A DNA stretch of 64,000 nt from Flavobacterium croceum DSM 17960 (GCF_002917885.1 NZ_PQNY01000008.1:90240-154239), one strand, 5' to 3'. Positions 46,144-55,732 are shown, numbered from the stretch's first letter. Numbers and translations: made by a program. Notes: generated by a model not told the origin, from the sequence alone.

Positions 46144-46653
46144 TTTATTCTCAATTTCAGATACGATATTTGCTACAGAAATATCATTACAATTTATAAT
46201 GTGTTTTGCTTTTCTATAATAGGGCTCTCTTTCAAATAAATGTTTAGCTATAAATTCTTGCAATTCTTCATCATCTAAACGAGCTAGTAGAGGTCTTTGC
46301 TCTTTTTCTTTTAAAAGCCTTTGATACAAAATAGGCACACTTACCTTAAGATATATAGACGTTACACCGTCTTTTTGTAATAAATCATCATGATTGTAAT
46401 AACAAGGAGTTCCTCCTCCTAAACTCAATACAAAGTTTTCATTGTTATTTAAAAGTTCATTAAATAGTTGGCTTTCTAATCTTCTAAAATAAATTTCGCC
46501 TTTAGTTTCAAAAATTTCTGAGACTGTTTTTTGACTTAATTGTTCTATTTGATGATCTAAATCTAAATAAGGTAAACCAATAGCTGAGGCTAATGCACTA
46601 CCAATTGTTGATTTCCCTGAGCCCATATAGCCTAATAATACTATTTTTTTCAT
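46135..46653 (-). CDS. aroK: Shikimate kinase
   Basis: This kinase phosphorylates shikimate at O3 in aromatic amino acid synthesis. The 172-residue protein has Walker A GYMGSGKSTIG, the shikimate-binding DLDHQIE, GGGTPCY (where the usual Ala/Val is replaced), and the LID region EKEQRPLLA. It overlaps the convergent PRTase gene by 9 bp. Confidence 0.94.
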   Translation of the reverse strand: MKKIVLLGYMGSGKSTIGSALASAIGLPYLDLDHQIEQLSQKTVSEIFETKGEIYFRRLESQLFNELLNNNENFVLSLGGGTPCYYNHDDLLQKDGVTSIYLKVSVPILYQRLLKEKEQRPLLARLDDEELQEFIAKHLFEREPYYRKAKHIINCNDISVANIVSEIENKLR

Positions 46654-46722
46654 AGATAAATATCTGTAAAATAAATGCTTATAATTATTTTTAAAAAAAA
46701 TATAAATTTAAGATAAAATTCC

Positions 46723-46754
46723 TTTGAAAAATCAATAATAACCTCTTATATTTG
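46723..46754 (+). promoter_or_regulatory. Promoter of tRNA cluster
   Basis: TTTG at 46723-46726, a 20-bp spacer and TATATTTG at 46747-46754 match the Bacteroidota promoter exactly. The first tRNA starts 23 bp downstream. Confidence 0.75.
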
Positions 46755-46777
46755 CACCCGCAATAAGATAATGATTT

Positions 46778-46850
46778 GACTCCGTAGCTCAGTTGGTAGA
46801 GCATTACACTTTTAATGTAGGGGTCCTGGGTTCGAGCCCCAGCGGGGTCA
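46778..46850 (+). tRNA. tRNA-Lys (UUU), copy 1
   Basis: This is a full cloverleaf of 73 nt: acceptor GACTCCG with CGGGGTC, D arm GCTC/GAGC, anticodon loop CTTTTAA with TTT at 46811-46813, T arm with GGTTCGAGCC. CCA is not encoded. Confidence 0.97.
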
Positions 46851-46873
46851 CAAATTTTTATCGTATTAGCACT

Positions 46874-46946
46874 GACTCCGTAGCTCAGTTGGTAGAGCAT
46901 TACACTTTTAATGTAGGGGTCCTGGGTTCGAGCCCCAGCGGGGTCA
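46874..46946 (+). tRNA. tRNA-Lys (UUU), copy 2
   Basis: This is identical over all 73 nt to copy 1, offset by 96 bp. The 23-bp spacer (46851-46873) differs from the flanks. A recent tandem duplication or conversion is likely. Confidence 0.97.
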
Positions 46947-46987
46947 CAAAAGTTAAACAGCAATGTTTAACTTTTTTTATTTTTCAC

Positions 46988-47069
46988 GGCCACGTGGAGA
47001 AATTGGTAGACTCGCCATCTTGAGGGGGTGGTGCTGCAAGGCGTATGGGTTCGAATCCCATCGTGGTCA
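46988..47069 (+). tRNA. tRNA-Leu (GAG)
   Basis: This 82-nt tRNA has acceptor GGCCACG with CGTGGTC, a long variable arm typical of Leu, and anticodon loop TTGAGGG with GAG at 47022-47024. CCA is not encoded. It lies 41 bp after the second tRNA-Lys and shares its transcript, ending at the hairpin at 47074-47116. Confidence 0.95.
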
Positions 47070-47073
47070 CACA

Positions 47074-47116
47074 AAAAAAGCGTAACCAATACATAGTGTA
47101 TAAGTTACGCTTTTTT
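47074..47116. terminator. Bidirectional terminator after tRNA cluster
   Basis: A 13-bp perfect stem (AAAAAAGCGTAAC 47074-47086, GTTACGCTTTTTT 47104-47116) has a smaller stem inside (ATACA/TGTAT). It serves the tRNAs and possibly the leftward lipoprotein gene. Confidence 0.9.
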
Positions 47117-47150
47117 ATTTTAAATAATTCCCGGCAATATTCCGAAAAAC

Positions 47151-47870
47151 CTATATGGGTTTATATTCTACTGCCTTTAATTCTTTTTGCATTAAATCTA
47201 CATAAAAATAATGCACTTTATCTTTAGCATCAAAAGCACCATTTTTATTAAAATCTTCAATGGTTCTAAAATAAAGCCTTTTTATTCCTTCTAGAACATT
47301 CCAATCGATTACTTCTTGCAGATCGGGAGATAATTTTTGAAACCCTTTACCGTATATATCACTCGCGTAAATAGATTTTATATCGTCTTGGTCTATCGCG
47401 TTGTCCTGATTGGTATCTGCATCTGCCAAAGAATATAAAAGAATTTTCTTATTACTTTTATCAGCAAAGTTTTTTAAATAAGTAACCGATTCTATAAGCA
47501 AAGACTTATTGGTTAATACCTCTAAAGAATCTGTATTTTGTTTTTGAAATTTTAAATTTGTTAAATATCCTGTAATTTCAAAATCATTATAATTTGACAC
47601 GTTAAAACTTTGGGTAGAATAAGATTTTGAACTTGTCTCAGAACCTATTTTGCTATCTCTAGAAACAAAATTTACATTTCCTACTGGAAAAACTAACACA
47701 TCTGTATTAGGAAATTCTATAGGTAAATCCGAAACTTGCAAATCGGCACTATCTATAATGGGTTTTGAGTCTTTTTTTTCTGATGAATAACGCACTTTGG
47801 GCACTTCTTTTTCTTGTTTACAAGATGCTAGTGCTAAAAACAGTGTTAGTGCTAAAACTAAATTCTTCAT
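47151..47870 (-). CDS. Lipoprotein with EF-hand-like calcium motifs, unknown function
   Basis: This lipoprotein of about 239 residues (lipobox LASC, Cys about residue 17). The middle shows DADTNQDNAIDQDD, a good EF-hand or dockerin-type calcium loop, and a second weaker one near the end (EDFNKNGAFDAKDK). An upstream TTG at 47888 adds six residues; I chose the ATG at 47870 as it begins a normal lipoprotein signal. It lies 29 bp behind the TonB-dependent receptor and may share its operon. Function unknown. Confidence 0.8.
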   Translation of the reverse strand: MKNLVLALTLFLALASCKQEKEVPKVRYSSEKKDSKPIIDSADLQVSDLPIEFPNTDVLVFPVGNVNFVSRDSKIGSETSSKSYSTQSFNVSNYNDFEITGYLTNLKFQKQNTDSLEVLTNKSLLIESVTYLKNFADKSNKKILLYSLADADTNQDNAIDQDDIKSIYASDIYGKGFQKLSPDLQEVIDWNVLEGIKRLYFRTIEDFNKNGAFDAKDKVHYFYVDLMQKELKAVEYKPI

Positions 47871-47899
47871 ACCATTTATTTTTTTCAAAGATACAATTT

Positions 47900-50368
47900 T
47901 TACAATCTTGCGGTAAGTTTTATATTAAAAACCCTCATGGTCATGTAATTGGGTATGGCGTATTGATTTTTTGTATACGCATCACGAACCCATGTATTGG
48001 TAATAGCATTAAGATTGTTAAATAAATTAAACACTTCCAAACCTAAAGACAAATCTTTAAACTTTTTAAGCCAATGCCCTTGTGGACGCTCTTGATTTTT
48101 TTCTGTAAAAACATAAGAAAAACCTACATCTGCACGTCTATAATCTCGTAATCGTCCTTGGTAATCATACACATTAGCATAAGATGGAGAACCACCAGGT
48201 AAACCTGTATTGTACACTAAATTGAGGTACAATTTTACGCTAGGAATATTAGGCATATAATCTTGAAACAAGATGCCAAATTTAAGTCTTTGATCGGTTG
48301 GTCTTGCAATATATCCTTTGTCGGCTTGATTTTCTTCTGTTTTCATATAGCCAAAACTAAACCACGATTCTGTACCGGGTACAAACTCTCCATTCAATCG
48401 GCAATCAAAACCATAAGCATAAGCTTTTGTATCATTATTAGCCTGATAACGTATTCTTACATTATCAAGCGTGTAGGCATTTACATCTGAAATGGTTTTG
48501 TAATAGGCTTCGGAAACAAATTTGAATTTTCTATTCCACATTTTAAAACCATAATCGTTACCCAATAGAAAATGAATTGATTTTTGAGCTTTTACATTAG
48601 GTAAAACTACTCCATCAATAGCACGCAATTCTCTATAAAATGGCGGTTGATAGTAATATCCTGTAGAAAATCTAAACAGCATATCTTTTTCCCAATTGGG
48701 CTTGAGTGTAAATTGTGCTCTTGGACTTATTACGGTTTGGCTTTGAGCATCTGTAATTTTATCGCCCGAAACCAACCATTGCTGAGCTCGTAAACCTGCG
48801 GTAATAAACAGTTGATGCTCGCCTATATTGTATTTTGAATAGACTTGCGCATACCCTGAAAACCTGTTAATATCAACAAAGTTGGTAGCTCGTACATTTT
48901 GATAAGGAACCAAAGGACCTGTATAAGGTTGATAAGGTTGATGGTTTACAGGTAGCTCTAAAATAGGGTTGTTAAGCGAAAAACCTGCCGAATCTATTAC
49001 TTCCCATTCTACTATTCTATCTCGAATACTTTCGTGAGTATATTTTACACCCCAATCAAATTGGTACTTTTTTTCTTTAATATAGTTTGTACCTTTTACT
49101 TCTGCATTTACAATTACTGCGTCTAGGTTGTTTCTAGCATGCGTAAGCTGAGAACCTATACCTCTACTGTAATTTACATTTCCAAAATTTTCAGAACCCA
49201 AACTTGTATCTACTTCGCCTAAATAATAGGAAGCATCAATATCAAAATGTTCTTGCTCTTGAGTATGATAGGCAGAAGCAATAAATCGATATATATTGTT
49301 TTCTGAAGCTTGATAAGTCGATTTTATCGCACCAAAATACGTGGTGTATTTGTCTTTTTCTTGTCCTTCGTAATACACAAGTAAAGCAATTGGTTCGCTT
49401 ACTGTTCCAAAATTTGTTTGTCTAGTAGTAGGCTGGTAATTGTAGGTGTTTTGCGATAAATTTCCTAAAAAATTCCATTGCCACTTGGTAGAAGAGTAAT
49501 AGGTAATATTGGTTTGAAAATCGGCAAATGATGGTTTGTAATTTGTTTCTGTTTGCTGGCTATTTACAAACAACGAATTGTCTCTGTAGCGTAAACCCGC
49601 AATAGCGCTAAGTTTTTGATTTTTTGAAACCCCTTCTACAGAAGCATTGGCACCAAGCAAACTAGCTTCTAACGAAGCGCCAAATTTGGTTGGCTTTTTA
49701 TACGTAATATCGAGTACAGAAGATAACTTATCGCCATATTTTGCTTGAAATCCTCCGGCTGAAAAATCTACATTTTGAACCAAATCGGTGTTTGTAAAAC
49801 TAAGTCCTTCTTGTTGTCCAGAACGAATAAGAAAAGGTCTATACACTTCAACTTCATTTACATATACCAAATTCTCATCGTAATTTCCTCCTCTCACGGA
49901 GTATTGCGAACTCAATTCACTATGAGAAGTAACGCCATTCATCAGTTTTAAAATACTTTCTACACCAGGGTTGGCACTTGGAATTTTTCTAATTACTTCT
50001 GGAGAAATAGTGGTAATGCCTTGAATTCGTTTTTTATTACTCACTACAATTACATCGCCTAACTGTTCTTCTTTCGATTTTATTTCAGGATTAAACTCGT
50101 AATCTTCATTGCTTTTTAATGTAATTGTTGCGGTTATATTTTTAAAAGCAACATGGCTGTAAACAACCACTACTTTTTGATTTGCAGGAATCACTAAAGC
50201 ATAAAATCCATAGGCATTTGTAGTAGTAGAACGGTTTTGTATACTTACATTAACACCTTCTACAGGTTGCTTATTCTCATCGAGTACAATTCCTTTTATC
50301 CTTGCGGTTTGTGCATTTGATGTTGTTACAATCCCTAATAATAGGAATATAAAAAATATATTTTTCAA
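47900..50368 (-). CDS. TonB-dependent outer membrane receptor
   Basis: This 822-residue active-uptake receptor has a signal peptide (end near TSNAQ, residue 20), an N-terminal carboxypeptidase-regulatory-like beta-sandwich (about 22-105, IKGIVLDENKQPVEGVNV), a plug domain (SANPGVESILKLMNGVTSH to LDITYKKP), and a 22-strand-type barrel ending in a Bacteroidota C-terminal strand (MRVFNIKLTARL). No SusD partner is present, so substrate is not a typical glycan uptake case. The start is TTG at 50368, 3 bp after the stop of the M23 gene; no closer ATG precedes the signal sequence. Confidence 0.92.
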   Translation of the reverse strand: MKNIFFIFLLLGIVTTSNAQTARIKGIVLDENKQPVEGVNVSIQNRSTTTNAYGFYALVIPANQKVVVVYSHVAFKNITATITLKSNEDYEFNPEIKSKEEQLGDVIVVSNKKRIQGITTISPEVIRKIPSANPGVESILKLMNGVTSHSELSSQYSVRGGNYDENLVYVNEVEVYRPFLIRSGQQEGLSFTNTDLVQNVDFSAGGFQAKYGDKLSSVLDITYKKPTKFGASLEASLLGANASVEGVSKNQKLSAIAGLRYRDNSLFVNSQQTETNYKPSFADFQTNITYYSSTKWQWNFLGNLSQNTYNYQPTTRQTNFGTVSEPIALLVYYEGQEKDKYTTYFGAIKSTYQASENNIYRFIASAYHTQEQEHFDIDASYYLGEVDTSLGSENFGNVNYSRGIGSQLTHARNNLDAVIVNAEVKGTNYIKEKKYQFDWGVKYTHESIRDRIVEWEVIDSAGFSLNNPILELPVNHQPYQPYTGPLVPYQNVRATNFVDINRFSGYAQVYSKYNIGEHQLFITAGLRAQQWLVSGDKITDAQSQTVISPRAQFTLKPNWEKDMLFRFSTGYYYQPPFYRELRAIDGVVLPNVKAQKSIHFLLGNDYGFKMWNRKFKFVSEAYYKTISDVNAYTLDNVRIRYQANNDTKAYAYGFDCRLNGEFVPGTESWFSFGYMKTEENQADKGYIARPTDQRLKFGILFQDYMPNIPSVKLYLNLVYNTGLPGGSPSYANVYDYQGRLRDYRRADVGFSYVFTEKNQERPQGHWLKKFKDLSLGLEVFNLFNNLNAITNTWVRDAYTKNQYAIPNYMTMRVFNIKLTARL

Positions 50369-50371
50369 AAC

Positions 50372-52066
50372 TTATTTCTTTTGACTTCTATTAAATTGTG
50401 TTTCAAAGGTAGCAGAATTTCCCACATTATCGGCAACTACAACTTTTAATTTGTTTAATCCTTCTTTTAAATTTTCGTCTACAAATTGATGCATGATTTT
50501 TTTGGTTTTGGGTTCATATTCAAACAAAACCCACTTATCGTTTATATAACCATCAAATTTTTTCACACCCGAAAAATCATCAGAAATAGTAAGGGTAATA
50601 CTTTTTTGGTTGGTAATCCATTTGTTTTCTATACTCTTGGCTATTGTAATTTTTGGAGCTATCGTATCTTTTGCAATAGTATATTGCCCTAATAATTTTG
50701 ATTTACAAGAAAACGTAGAACCGTCGCGTTTTGTTGTATAATATTGTTGTTTTCCATTTACAACCATAGCTATAAATGATTTATTTTTTTCTGAATCAGG
50801 TAAATTTATATTATCAAATGTTATGGTAAAATTATTGTGTGTTGGAACAATATCTTCGTGTAAATACAAAGTATTACCCTTTACATCAAAGTTTAAATAA
50901 AAATCTTCATAAAAAGTATTTGCTGGAAAATATACCGAAATATTATCTTTTTCAAAAAGAGCATCTGTTTTTGCTTTTACAAAATATTTTGTTGTTTTTA
51001 CATCAGAAGGAATTTTTGCTTGATTACTCGAATATGCTACAGGCACAAATATTTCTGTTTTATTACCTACATAATCATATACTGTAATTTTTTTCACATC
51101 GGTTAAATTTGGGGTTACATCAAAAACTCCATTATTAATATTGCTTTTAATGTTTTCCCAATTGTATGGCAATGTCATAAACAAACGTTGTATGCGTTGT
51201 TTCATTTTTTTATATCTGCCATAGTCTATTAAAGCATTTACATATCGAGCTTCATCAAAAGCCATCTCATCAAACTCATACCCAAAAACATCTTTTCCGT
51301 TGGAAGACAATGTTGTTTTGTAAGTCCCATTGGCATTATACGAAACATCATCTGTATCATAAGACGAAATTGCAAAACCTATTTTGCCCGTTGCCATAAC
51401 TTTTTGTGCGATGTATGTACCGTCTTCTTGCAACGATAAACTTAATGCAATAGGACGTTTTGATTCATTAACTACCGAATTTTTATCTAAAGGATAAACC
51501 AACAACGTATTTACAATAGGCTTTTTTGTATCCTTTAATTTATAACCAAAAAACAACGGGTTTATTATTTTTTCGGTTTTTGAGTTTCTAATTTCATAAT
51601 GCAAATGTGGCCCTTCAGACCCACCTGTATTACCCGATATACCAATAATATCACCTTGTTTTACAGGGATTTCGCCTGGTTTAAAAAAAGCTTCAACTTC
51701 ATAATCTTGAGCTTTGTACTGCAACTCTATTACTTTGTCTTGTATTTTACCTTGATAGCGTTGTAAATGCCCATAAACTGTAGTATAACCATTTGGATGT
51801 GAAACATATATTGCTTTTCCATAACCTGCTGTTGAAACTTTTATTCTAGAAACATATCCATCTGCGGTAGCATATACATTTAAACCTTCTTTTTGATTGG
51901 TTTTAAAATCAAATCCAGCATGAAAATGATTGGGGCGAAGTTCTCCAAAATTTCCCGAAAGTTGCATAGGAATATCTAATGGAGCGATAAAATAATCTTG
52001 AGGATAATTGGTTTGAGAAAATGATACTACAGTAAAAAATAGGGCTAATAAAATTGCTTTTTTCAT
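50372..52066 (-). CDS. M23 family peptidase
   Basis: This secreted LytM-type metallopeptidase of about 564 residues has a signal peptide (MKKAILLALFF, end near SFSQ). The catalytic domain is at the N-terminus (zinc ligands in RPNHFHAGFDFKT and GPHLHYEIRN; YGKAIYVSHPNGYTTVYGH). The remaining ~350 residues form Ig-like or beta-rich domains of unknown role. I chose the ATG at 52066; a longer frame to 52186 lacks a signal at its start. It may cut peptidoglycan cross-links or serve as a division-linked activator. It is 3 bp upstream of the TonB receptor. Confidence 0.9.
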   Translation of the reverse strand: MKKAILLALFFTVVSFSQTNYPQDYFIAPLDIPMQLSGNFGELRPNHFHAGFDFKTNQKEGLNVYATADGYVSRIKVSTAGYGKAIYVSHPNGYTTVYGHLQRYQGKIQDKVIELQYKAQDYEVEAFFKPGEIPVKQGDIIGISGNTGGSEGPHLHYEIRNSKTEKIINPLFFGYKLKDTKKPIVNTLLVYPLDKNSVVNESKRPIALSLSLQEDGTYIAQKVMATGKIGFAISSYDTDDVSYNANGTYKTTLSSNGKDVFGYEFDEMAFDEARYVNALIDYGRYKKMKQRIQRLFMTLPYNWENIKSNINNGVFDVTPNLTDVKKITVYDYVGNKTEIFVPVAYSSNQAKIPSDVKTTKYFVKAKTDALFEKDNISVYFPANTFYEDFYLNFDVKGNTLYLHEDIVPTHNNFTITFDNINLPDSEKNKSFIAMVVNGKQQYYTTKRDGSTFSCKSKLLGQYTIAKDTIAPKITIAKSIENKWITNQKSITLTISDDFSGVKKFDGYINDKWVLFEYEPKTKKIMHQFVDENLKEGLNKLKVVVADNVGNSATFETQFNRSQKK

Positions 52067-52201
52067 AAAATTTTTGTTTGGCTGTAAAAGTACTAAATCT
52101 TTACAAGCTACAAAAGAAGACCCAACAACTTGCAAGTTAAAACGTTGAATGACAAAACCATAGTTAAATATTTTAATTTTACACAATTTTTTATCAAAAC
52201 G

Positions 52202-52233
52202 TTTGTTTTAATAAAATAGGAATTCTACTTTTG
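52202..52233 (+). promoter_or_regulatory. Promoter of coiled-coil gene and zapA
   Basis: TTTG at 52202-52205, a 20-bp spacer and TACTTTTG at 52226-52233 match the Bacteroidota consensus. The start codon follows 28 bp later. Confidence 0.65.
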
Positions 52234-52261
52234 TAAGATAAAGTAATGTAAATTACCTTTG

Positions 52262-52552
52262 ATGAGTAAAATTGTAGAAATAGTTAGTGCTCTTGAACAA
52301 AAAATTGCCAAAATGCTTCATAAAATTAAGCAGTTGGAAGCAAAAAATGAAGACTTAGAACGCAAACTAGATCAATCTATTTTATTACTTAAAACCCAAG
52401 AAGAAGAAAAAAATTCTCTTCAAAAGGAATTAGAACACATCAAAATGGCAAGTGCATTATTGGGCAGTGAAGAATATAAACGAGATACAAAGCTCAAAAT
52501 AAATTCATTAATTAGAGAAATAGATTATTGCATAGCGCAATTATCTCAATAA
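52262..52552 (+). CDS. Small coiled-coil protein upstream of zapA
   Basis: This 96-residue, almost entirely helical protein has heptad patterns (SALEQKIAKMLHKIKQLEAK, NEDLERKLDQSILLLKTQEE), fitting a parallel coiled coil. The start is the ATG at 52262; a TTG directly before it is part of a TACCTTTG word. It lies 5 bp upstream of zapA and may work with it at the division ring, as ZapB does for ZapA in enterics (inference; sequence similarity is not evident). Confidence 0.75.
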   Translation: MSKIVEIVSALEQKIAKMLHKIKQLEAKNEDLERKLDQSILLLKTQEEEKNSLQKELEHIKMASALLGSEEYKRDTKLKINSLIREIDYCIAQLSQ

Positions 52553-52557
52553 AATGA

Positions 52558-52848
52558 ATGGAAAAGCTTAAAATAAAAATATCAATTGCTGATAGAGTTT
52601 ACCCTCTTACTGTAGATGCCTCTCAAGAAGAAGGATTGCGTAGTGCATCTAAAAAAATTGATAGTATGATTAAGCAATTTGAAGAAAATTATGCGGTACG
52701 CGACAAGCAAGATGTTTTAGCCATGTGTGCTTTACAATTTGCCTCTCAAGTAGAGCAAAGCAATATAAAATCTGATGCCGATCAAACAGAAGCATTAGAA
52801 AAACTCATAAAATTGAATGATTTATTGGGTAATTATCTCGAAAAATAA
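52558..52848 (+). CDS. zapA: Cell division protein ZapA
   Basis: ZapA binds FtsZ and bundles protofilaments at mid-cell. The 96-residue protein matches the family: KLKIKISIADRVYPLTVDAS, EEGLRSASKKIDSMIKQFEENY, and DKQDVLAMCALQFASQVEQ followed by a coiled-coil helix. It is 5 bp from the upstream coiled-coil gene. A 6S-like RNA follows. Confidence 0.9.
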   Translation: MEKLKIKISIADRVYPLTVDASQEEGLRSASKKIDSMIKQFEENYAVRDKQDVLAMCALQFASQVEQSNIKSDADQTEALEKLIKLNDLLGNYLEK

Positions 52849-52880
52849 AATCACGTTCTTAGAAATAGACTAAAAAGACT

Positions 52881-53041
52881 GCCTACATTAGTTACTTATT
52901 GATAAACTCAACACTAACAAATTAAAATGAGTAAATCGTCGCTACTAAAGTATGTCGTGCTTGTACACGAAAACTTGAACAGCGAGTTAGCTCAAAACTT
53001 GTCTATTCGAGTTTATTCATACTATTAATGTAGGCTTTTTT
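52881..53041 (+). ncRNA. 6S-like RNA (6S-Flavo type)
   Basis: The stretch is closed by a perfect 10-bp helix (GCCTACATTA 52881-52890, TAATGTAGGC 53026-53035), then an inner helix ATAAACTC 52902-52909 with GAGTTTAT 53009-53016. The centre is large and open, with an apical hairpin TCGTG-CTTGTA-CACGA. The helix ends in a T run (53036-53042), so it acts as its own terminator. A long closing stem with a central bubble is the 6S design, and the position after zapA parallels gamma-proteobacterial zapA-ssrS. The family name is by resemblance; no covariance search was run. 6S RNA sequesters sigma-A RNA polymerase. Confidence 0.65.
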
Positions 53042-53062
53042 TATATAATTTTTTTTATTATT

Positions 53063-54625
53063 ATGGATGTACTAAGTATAATTATTGGAATTGTTGTTGG
53101 AATTGGAGCTGGATTTGGCATTGCAAAAATGCTAGAAAAAAGCAATGTTTCTAACATGATTAAAAACGCCAAAAAAGAAGCCGCTTCAATATTGAAAGAG
53201 GCAACCTCGCAAGCAGAAAACACTAAGCAAGCAAAAATGTTGCAGGCAAAAGAAAAGTTTATAGAACTTAAAGCCGAGCACGAGCAAGTAATATTATCTA
53301 GAGAGAAAAAAATTGCCGAAGTAGAAAAACGCACGCGAGATAAAGAATCGCAAGTTTCAAACGAATTGTCTAAAGCCAAAAAAGTAAATGATGAATTTGA
53401 AGCAAAAACTGCCGAATATCAGCAAAAAATTGAAATTTTAGATAAGAAAGGACAAGAAATTGAAAAACTTCATAAGCAACAAGTAGAGCAATTGGAGCAT
53501 ATTTCTGGTCTATCTGCAGACGAAGCAAAAGAACAATTGGTTGAAAGTCTTAAAGCTGAAGCAAAAACTAAAGCAATGGCATTTATTCAAGATACTCTTG
53601 AAGAAGCCAAATTGACAGCACAACAAGAGGCCAAAAAAGTAATTATTAATACTATACAAAGAGTTGGTACAGAAGAAGCTGTAGAAAATTGTGTATCGGT
53701 ATTTAATATAGAATCTGATGATGTAAAAGGTAGAATTATTGGGCGTGAAGGTAGAAATATTCGTGCGCTAGAAGCGGCAACAGGTGTAGAAATTATTGTA
53801 GATGATACTCCAGAAGCGATTATTTTATCTTGCTTTGACCCTGTGCGTAGAGAAATAGCACGATTATCACTTCACAAACTTGTTACTGACGGACGTATTC
53901 ATCCAGCACGTATTGAAGAAGTTGTAGCAAAAACTTCTAAACAAATTGAAGAAGAAATTATTGAAGTTGGTAAACGTACTGTTATAGATTTAGGTATTCA
54001 TGGTTTACACCCTGAGTTAATAAAAACTATAGGTAGAATGAAATACCGTTCATCTTATGGTCAAAATTTATTACAACACTCTCGTGAAGTTGCAAAACTT
54101 TGTGGTATTATGGCAGCAGAATTAGGCTTGAATGTAAAACTTGCTAAACGTGCTGGATTATTGCACGATATAGGAAAAGTTCCAGAAACAGAAAGCGATT
54201 TACCACATGCGCTATTGGGTATGCAATGGGCTGAAAAATACGGCGAAAAAGAAGAAGTTTGCAATGCCATTGGAGCGCACCACGACGAAATAGAAATGAA
54301 GTCTCTTATTTCTCCAATTATTCAAGTATGTGATGCTATTTCGGGTGCTAGACCAGGCGCTCGTAGACAAGTTCTTGATTCTTATATACAACGTTTAAAA
54401 GATTTAGAAGATATAGCTTTTGGATTTCAAGGTGTTAAAAATGCCTATGCTATTCAAGCAGGTAGAGAATTACGAGTTATTGTAGAAAGCGAAAAAGTAT
54501 CTGATGAAATGGCAGCAAATTTATCATTTGACATTTCTCAAAAAATTCAAACTGAAATGACTTATCCAGGTCAAGTAAAAATTACAGTAATTAGAGAAAC
54601 TAGAGCTGTAAATATTGCTAAATAA
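53063..54625 (+). CDS. rny: Ribonuclease Y
   Basis: RNase Y is a membrane-anchored endonuclease that starts mRNA decay. The 520-residue protein has one N-terminal transmembrane helix (about 2-20), a long coiled coil (about 30-190), a KH domain ([19 protein letters not shown], about 222), and an HD domain (LLHDIGKV, about 365) with metal-binding His/Asp. Size and order are normal. It starts 21 bp after the 6S-like RNA T run. A bidirectional terminator follows. Confidence 0.95.
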   Translation: MDVLSIIIGIVVGIGAGFGIAKMLEKSNVSNMIKNAKKEAASILKEATSQAENTKQAKMLQAKEKFIELKAEHEQVILSREKKIAEVEKRTRDKESQVSNELSKAKKVNDEFEAKTAEYQQKIEILDKKGQEIEKLHKQQVEQLEHISGLSADEAKEQLVESLKAEAKTKAMAFIQDTLEEAKLTAQQEAKKVIINTIQRVGTEEAVENCVSVFNIESDDVKGRIIGREGRNIRALEAATGVEIIVDDTPEAIILSCFDPVRREIARLSLHKLVTDGRIHPARIEEVVAKTSKQIEEEIIEVGKRTVIDLGIHGLHPELIKTIGRMKYRSSYGQNLLQHSREVAKLCGIMAAELGLNVKLAKRAGLLHDIGKVPETESDLPHALLGMQWAEKYGEKEEVCNAIGAHHDEIEMKSLISPIIQVCDAISGARPGARRQVLDSYIQRLKDLEDIAFGFQGVKNAYAIQAGRELRVIVESEKVSDEMAANLSFDISQKIQTEMTYPGQVKITVIRETRAVNIAK

Positions 54626-54644
54626 ATTATTTCATTTTAAGTAT

Positions 54645-54672
54645 AAAAAAATCGGCTAATGCCGATTTTTTT
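54645..54672. terminator. Bidirectional terminator between rny and K+ channel gene
   Basis: A 12-bp stem (AAAAAAATCGGC 54645-54656, GCCGATTTTTTT 54661-54672) with loop TAAT. The stop codon of the leftward channel gene lies in its right arm tail. Confidence 0.9.
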
Positions 54673-55630
54673 ATAGCTCAACTTTTTGATAAGCATTTAA
54701 CTTGTCTATATGAAGTATCGTTTTGGTATTATCTTCATTTCTAGAAAACATAGGTTCAAATTTAGCTCCATAAACAAACTCGTCAAACGTGTATGAAGTT
54801 CTTTTAACCACAGTATTACTAAACATATCATCAAACGCTTTTATAAAAACAATTAACTCTCCTTTAATACTTGCATAATCTTGCTCTGTAAATTCGTACA
54901 AAGGGCTATCTATCGTAATTGGATGCACTAAAGTCCAACTTAAATTTAAAGAATTAATTTTATCCAACTCCAATTCTAAATTATAAAACTGATTTGAAGA
55001 CCCTCTACTTTCTTGCGCTTGTATACCTAGTGTAAATCGAGCTTCTACATCTGTTAAATTTGCATTTTTGTAAGGAGTTAAACGTATCATTAAGGCCTTT
55101 TGGTTTTCTTTGTAGGGAGCTATAAGAGCTTCTTTTGAAAATAATATATGTGCTTTAGGCATACTAAATCTTCCATAAAACAAACCCGTTGCTATGGCAA
55201 AACTCAGTAATCCAAAAAGAGCTTCTACAGCAGCTACCATACTAGCAAAAAAACCTGTTGGACTTATATGTCCATAACCAACTGTAGTAAGTGTTTGAAT
55301 ACTAAAGAAAAAGGCTTGACCAAACTTATCCCAAGGCGTATAAACTCGAGCACCATCTAAATGTTCAATACCTATAAGAAGATAAAGTGTTGCAAAAAAA
55401 CAATTTACTAAAAAATAGAACAATAATATGATGAACATAAATTTCCAACGCGGTATGTTAAGCATCGTGTGATACCAACTTATACTATCAAAAAAACCAA
55501 CCCCAGATTTTCTTACATTAGCATATCCATTTTTTGAAATAAATCTACCTCCGTAACTAGCTGCATTAGAACCAAAACCTGTGTTTTGCTGTGATTTTAT
55601 TCTAATATGTAATCTTTTTCGTAATGCCAT
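54671..55630 (-). CDS. Inward-rectifier potassium channel (KirBac-like)
   Basis: This 319-residue protein has two membrane helices (about 65-90 and 125-150), with pore helix and selectivity filter TLTTVGYGHISPTG (TVGYG) between them. The C-terminal cytoplasmic domain is the IRK immunoglobulin-like fold (KALMIRLTPYKNANLTDVEARF, ELDKINSLNLSWTLVHPI). The N-terminus is basic. It is expected to pass K+ inward under control of lipids or pH. It is a standalone gene between rny and carB. Confidence 0.93.
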   Translation of the reverse strand: MALRKRLHIRIKSQQNTGFGSNAASYGGRFISKNGYANVRKSGVGFFDSISWYHTMLNIPRWKFMFIILLFYFLVNCFFATLYLLIGIEHLDGARVYTPWDKFGQAFFFSIQTLTTVGYGHISPTGFFASMVAAVEALFGLLSFAIATGLFYGRFSMPKAHILFSKEALIAPYKENQKALMIRLTPYKNANLTDVEARFTLGIQAQESRGSSNQFYNLELELDKINSLNLSWTLVHPITIDSPLYEFTEQDYASIKGELIVFIKAFDDMFSNTVVKRTSYTFDEFVYGAKFEPMFSRNEDNTKTILHIDKLNAYQKVEL

Positions 55631-55677
55631 TTTAATGTATCAATTTTTACAAATTAACGGTTATTTTGATTAAAAAT

Positions 55678-55715
55678 AAAAACATCTACTCTATTTTCAT
55701 AAAGCAGATGTTTTT
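55678..55715. terminator. Terminator after carB
   Basis: A 10-bp stem (AAAAACATCT 55678-55687, AGATGTTTTT 55706-55715) with an 18-nt loop. The T-rich side fits leftward termination after carB; it lies upstream of the K+ channel gene. Confidence 0.75.
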
Positions 55716-55732
55716 GGTAAAATTATATTTTT

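Noticed and set aside
46691..46963. Open frame on the minus strand across the two tRNA-Lys genes (repeated DPAGARTQDPYIKSVML)
   Set aside because: It is the translated antisense of two tRNA genes; the repetition comes from the duplicate tRNAs, not from a protein.
52067..52186. Longer N-terminus for the M23 peptidase
   Set aside because: It would bury the signal peptide 40 residues inside the protein; the ATG at 52066 gives a normal signal sequence.
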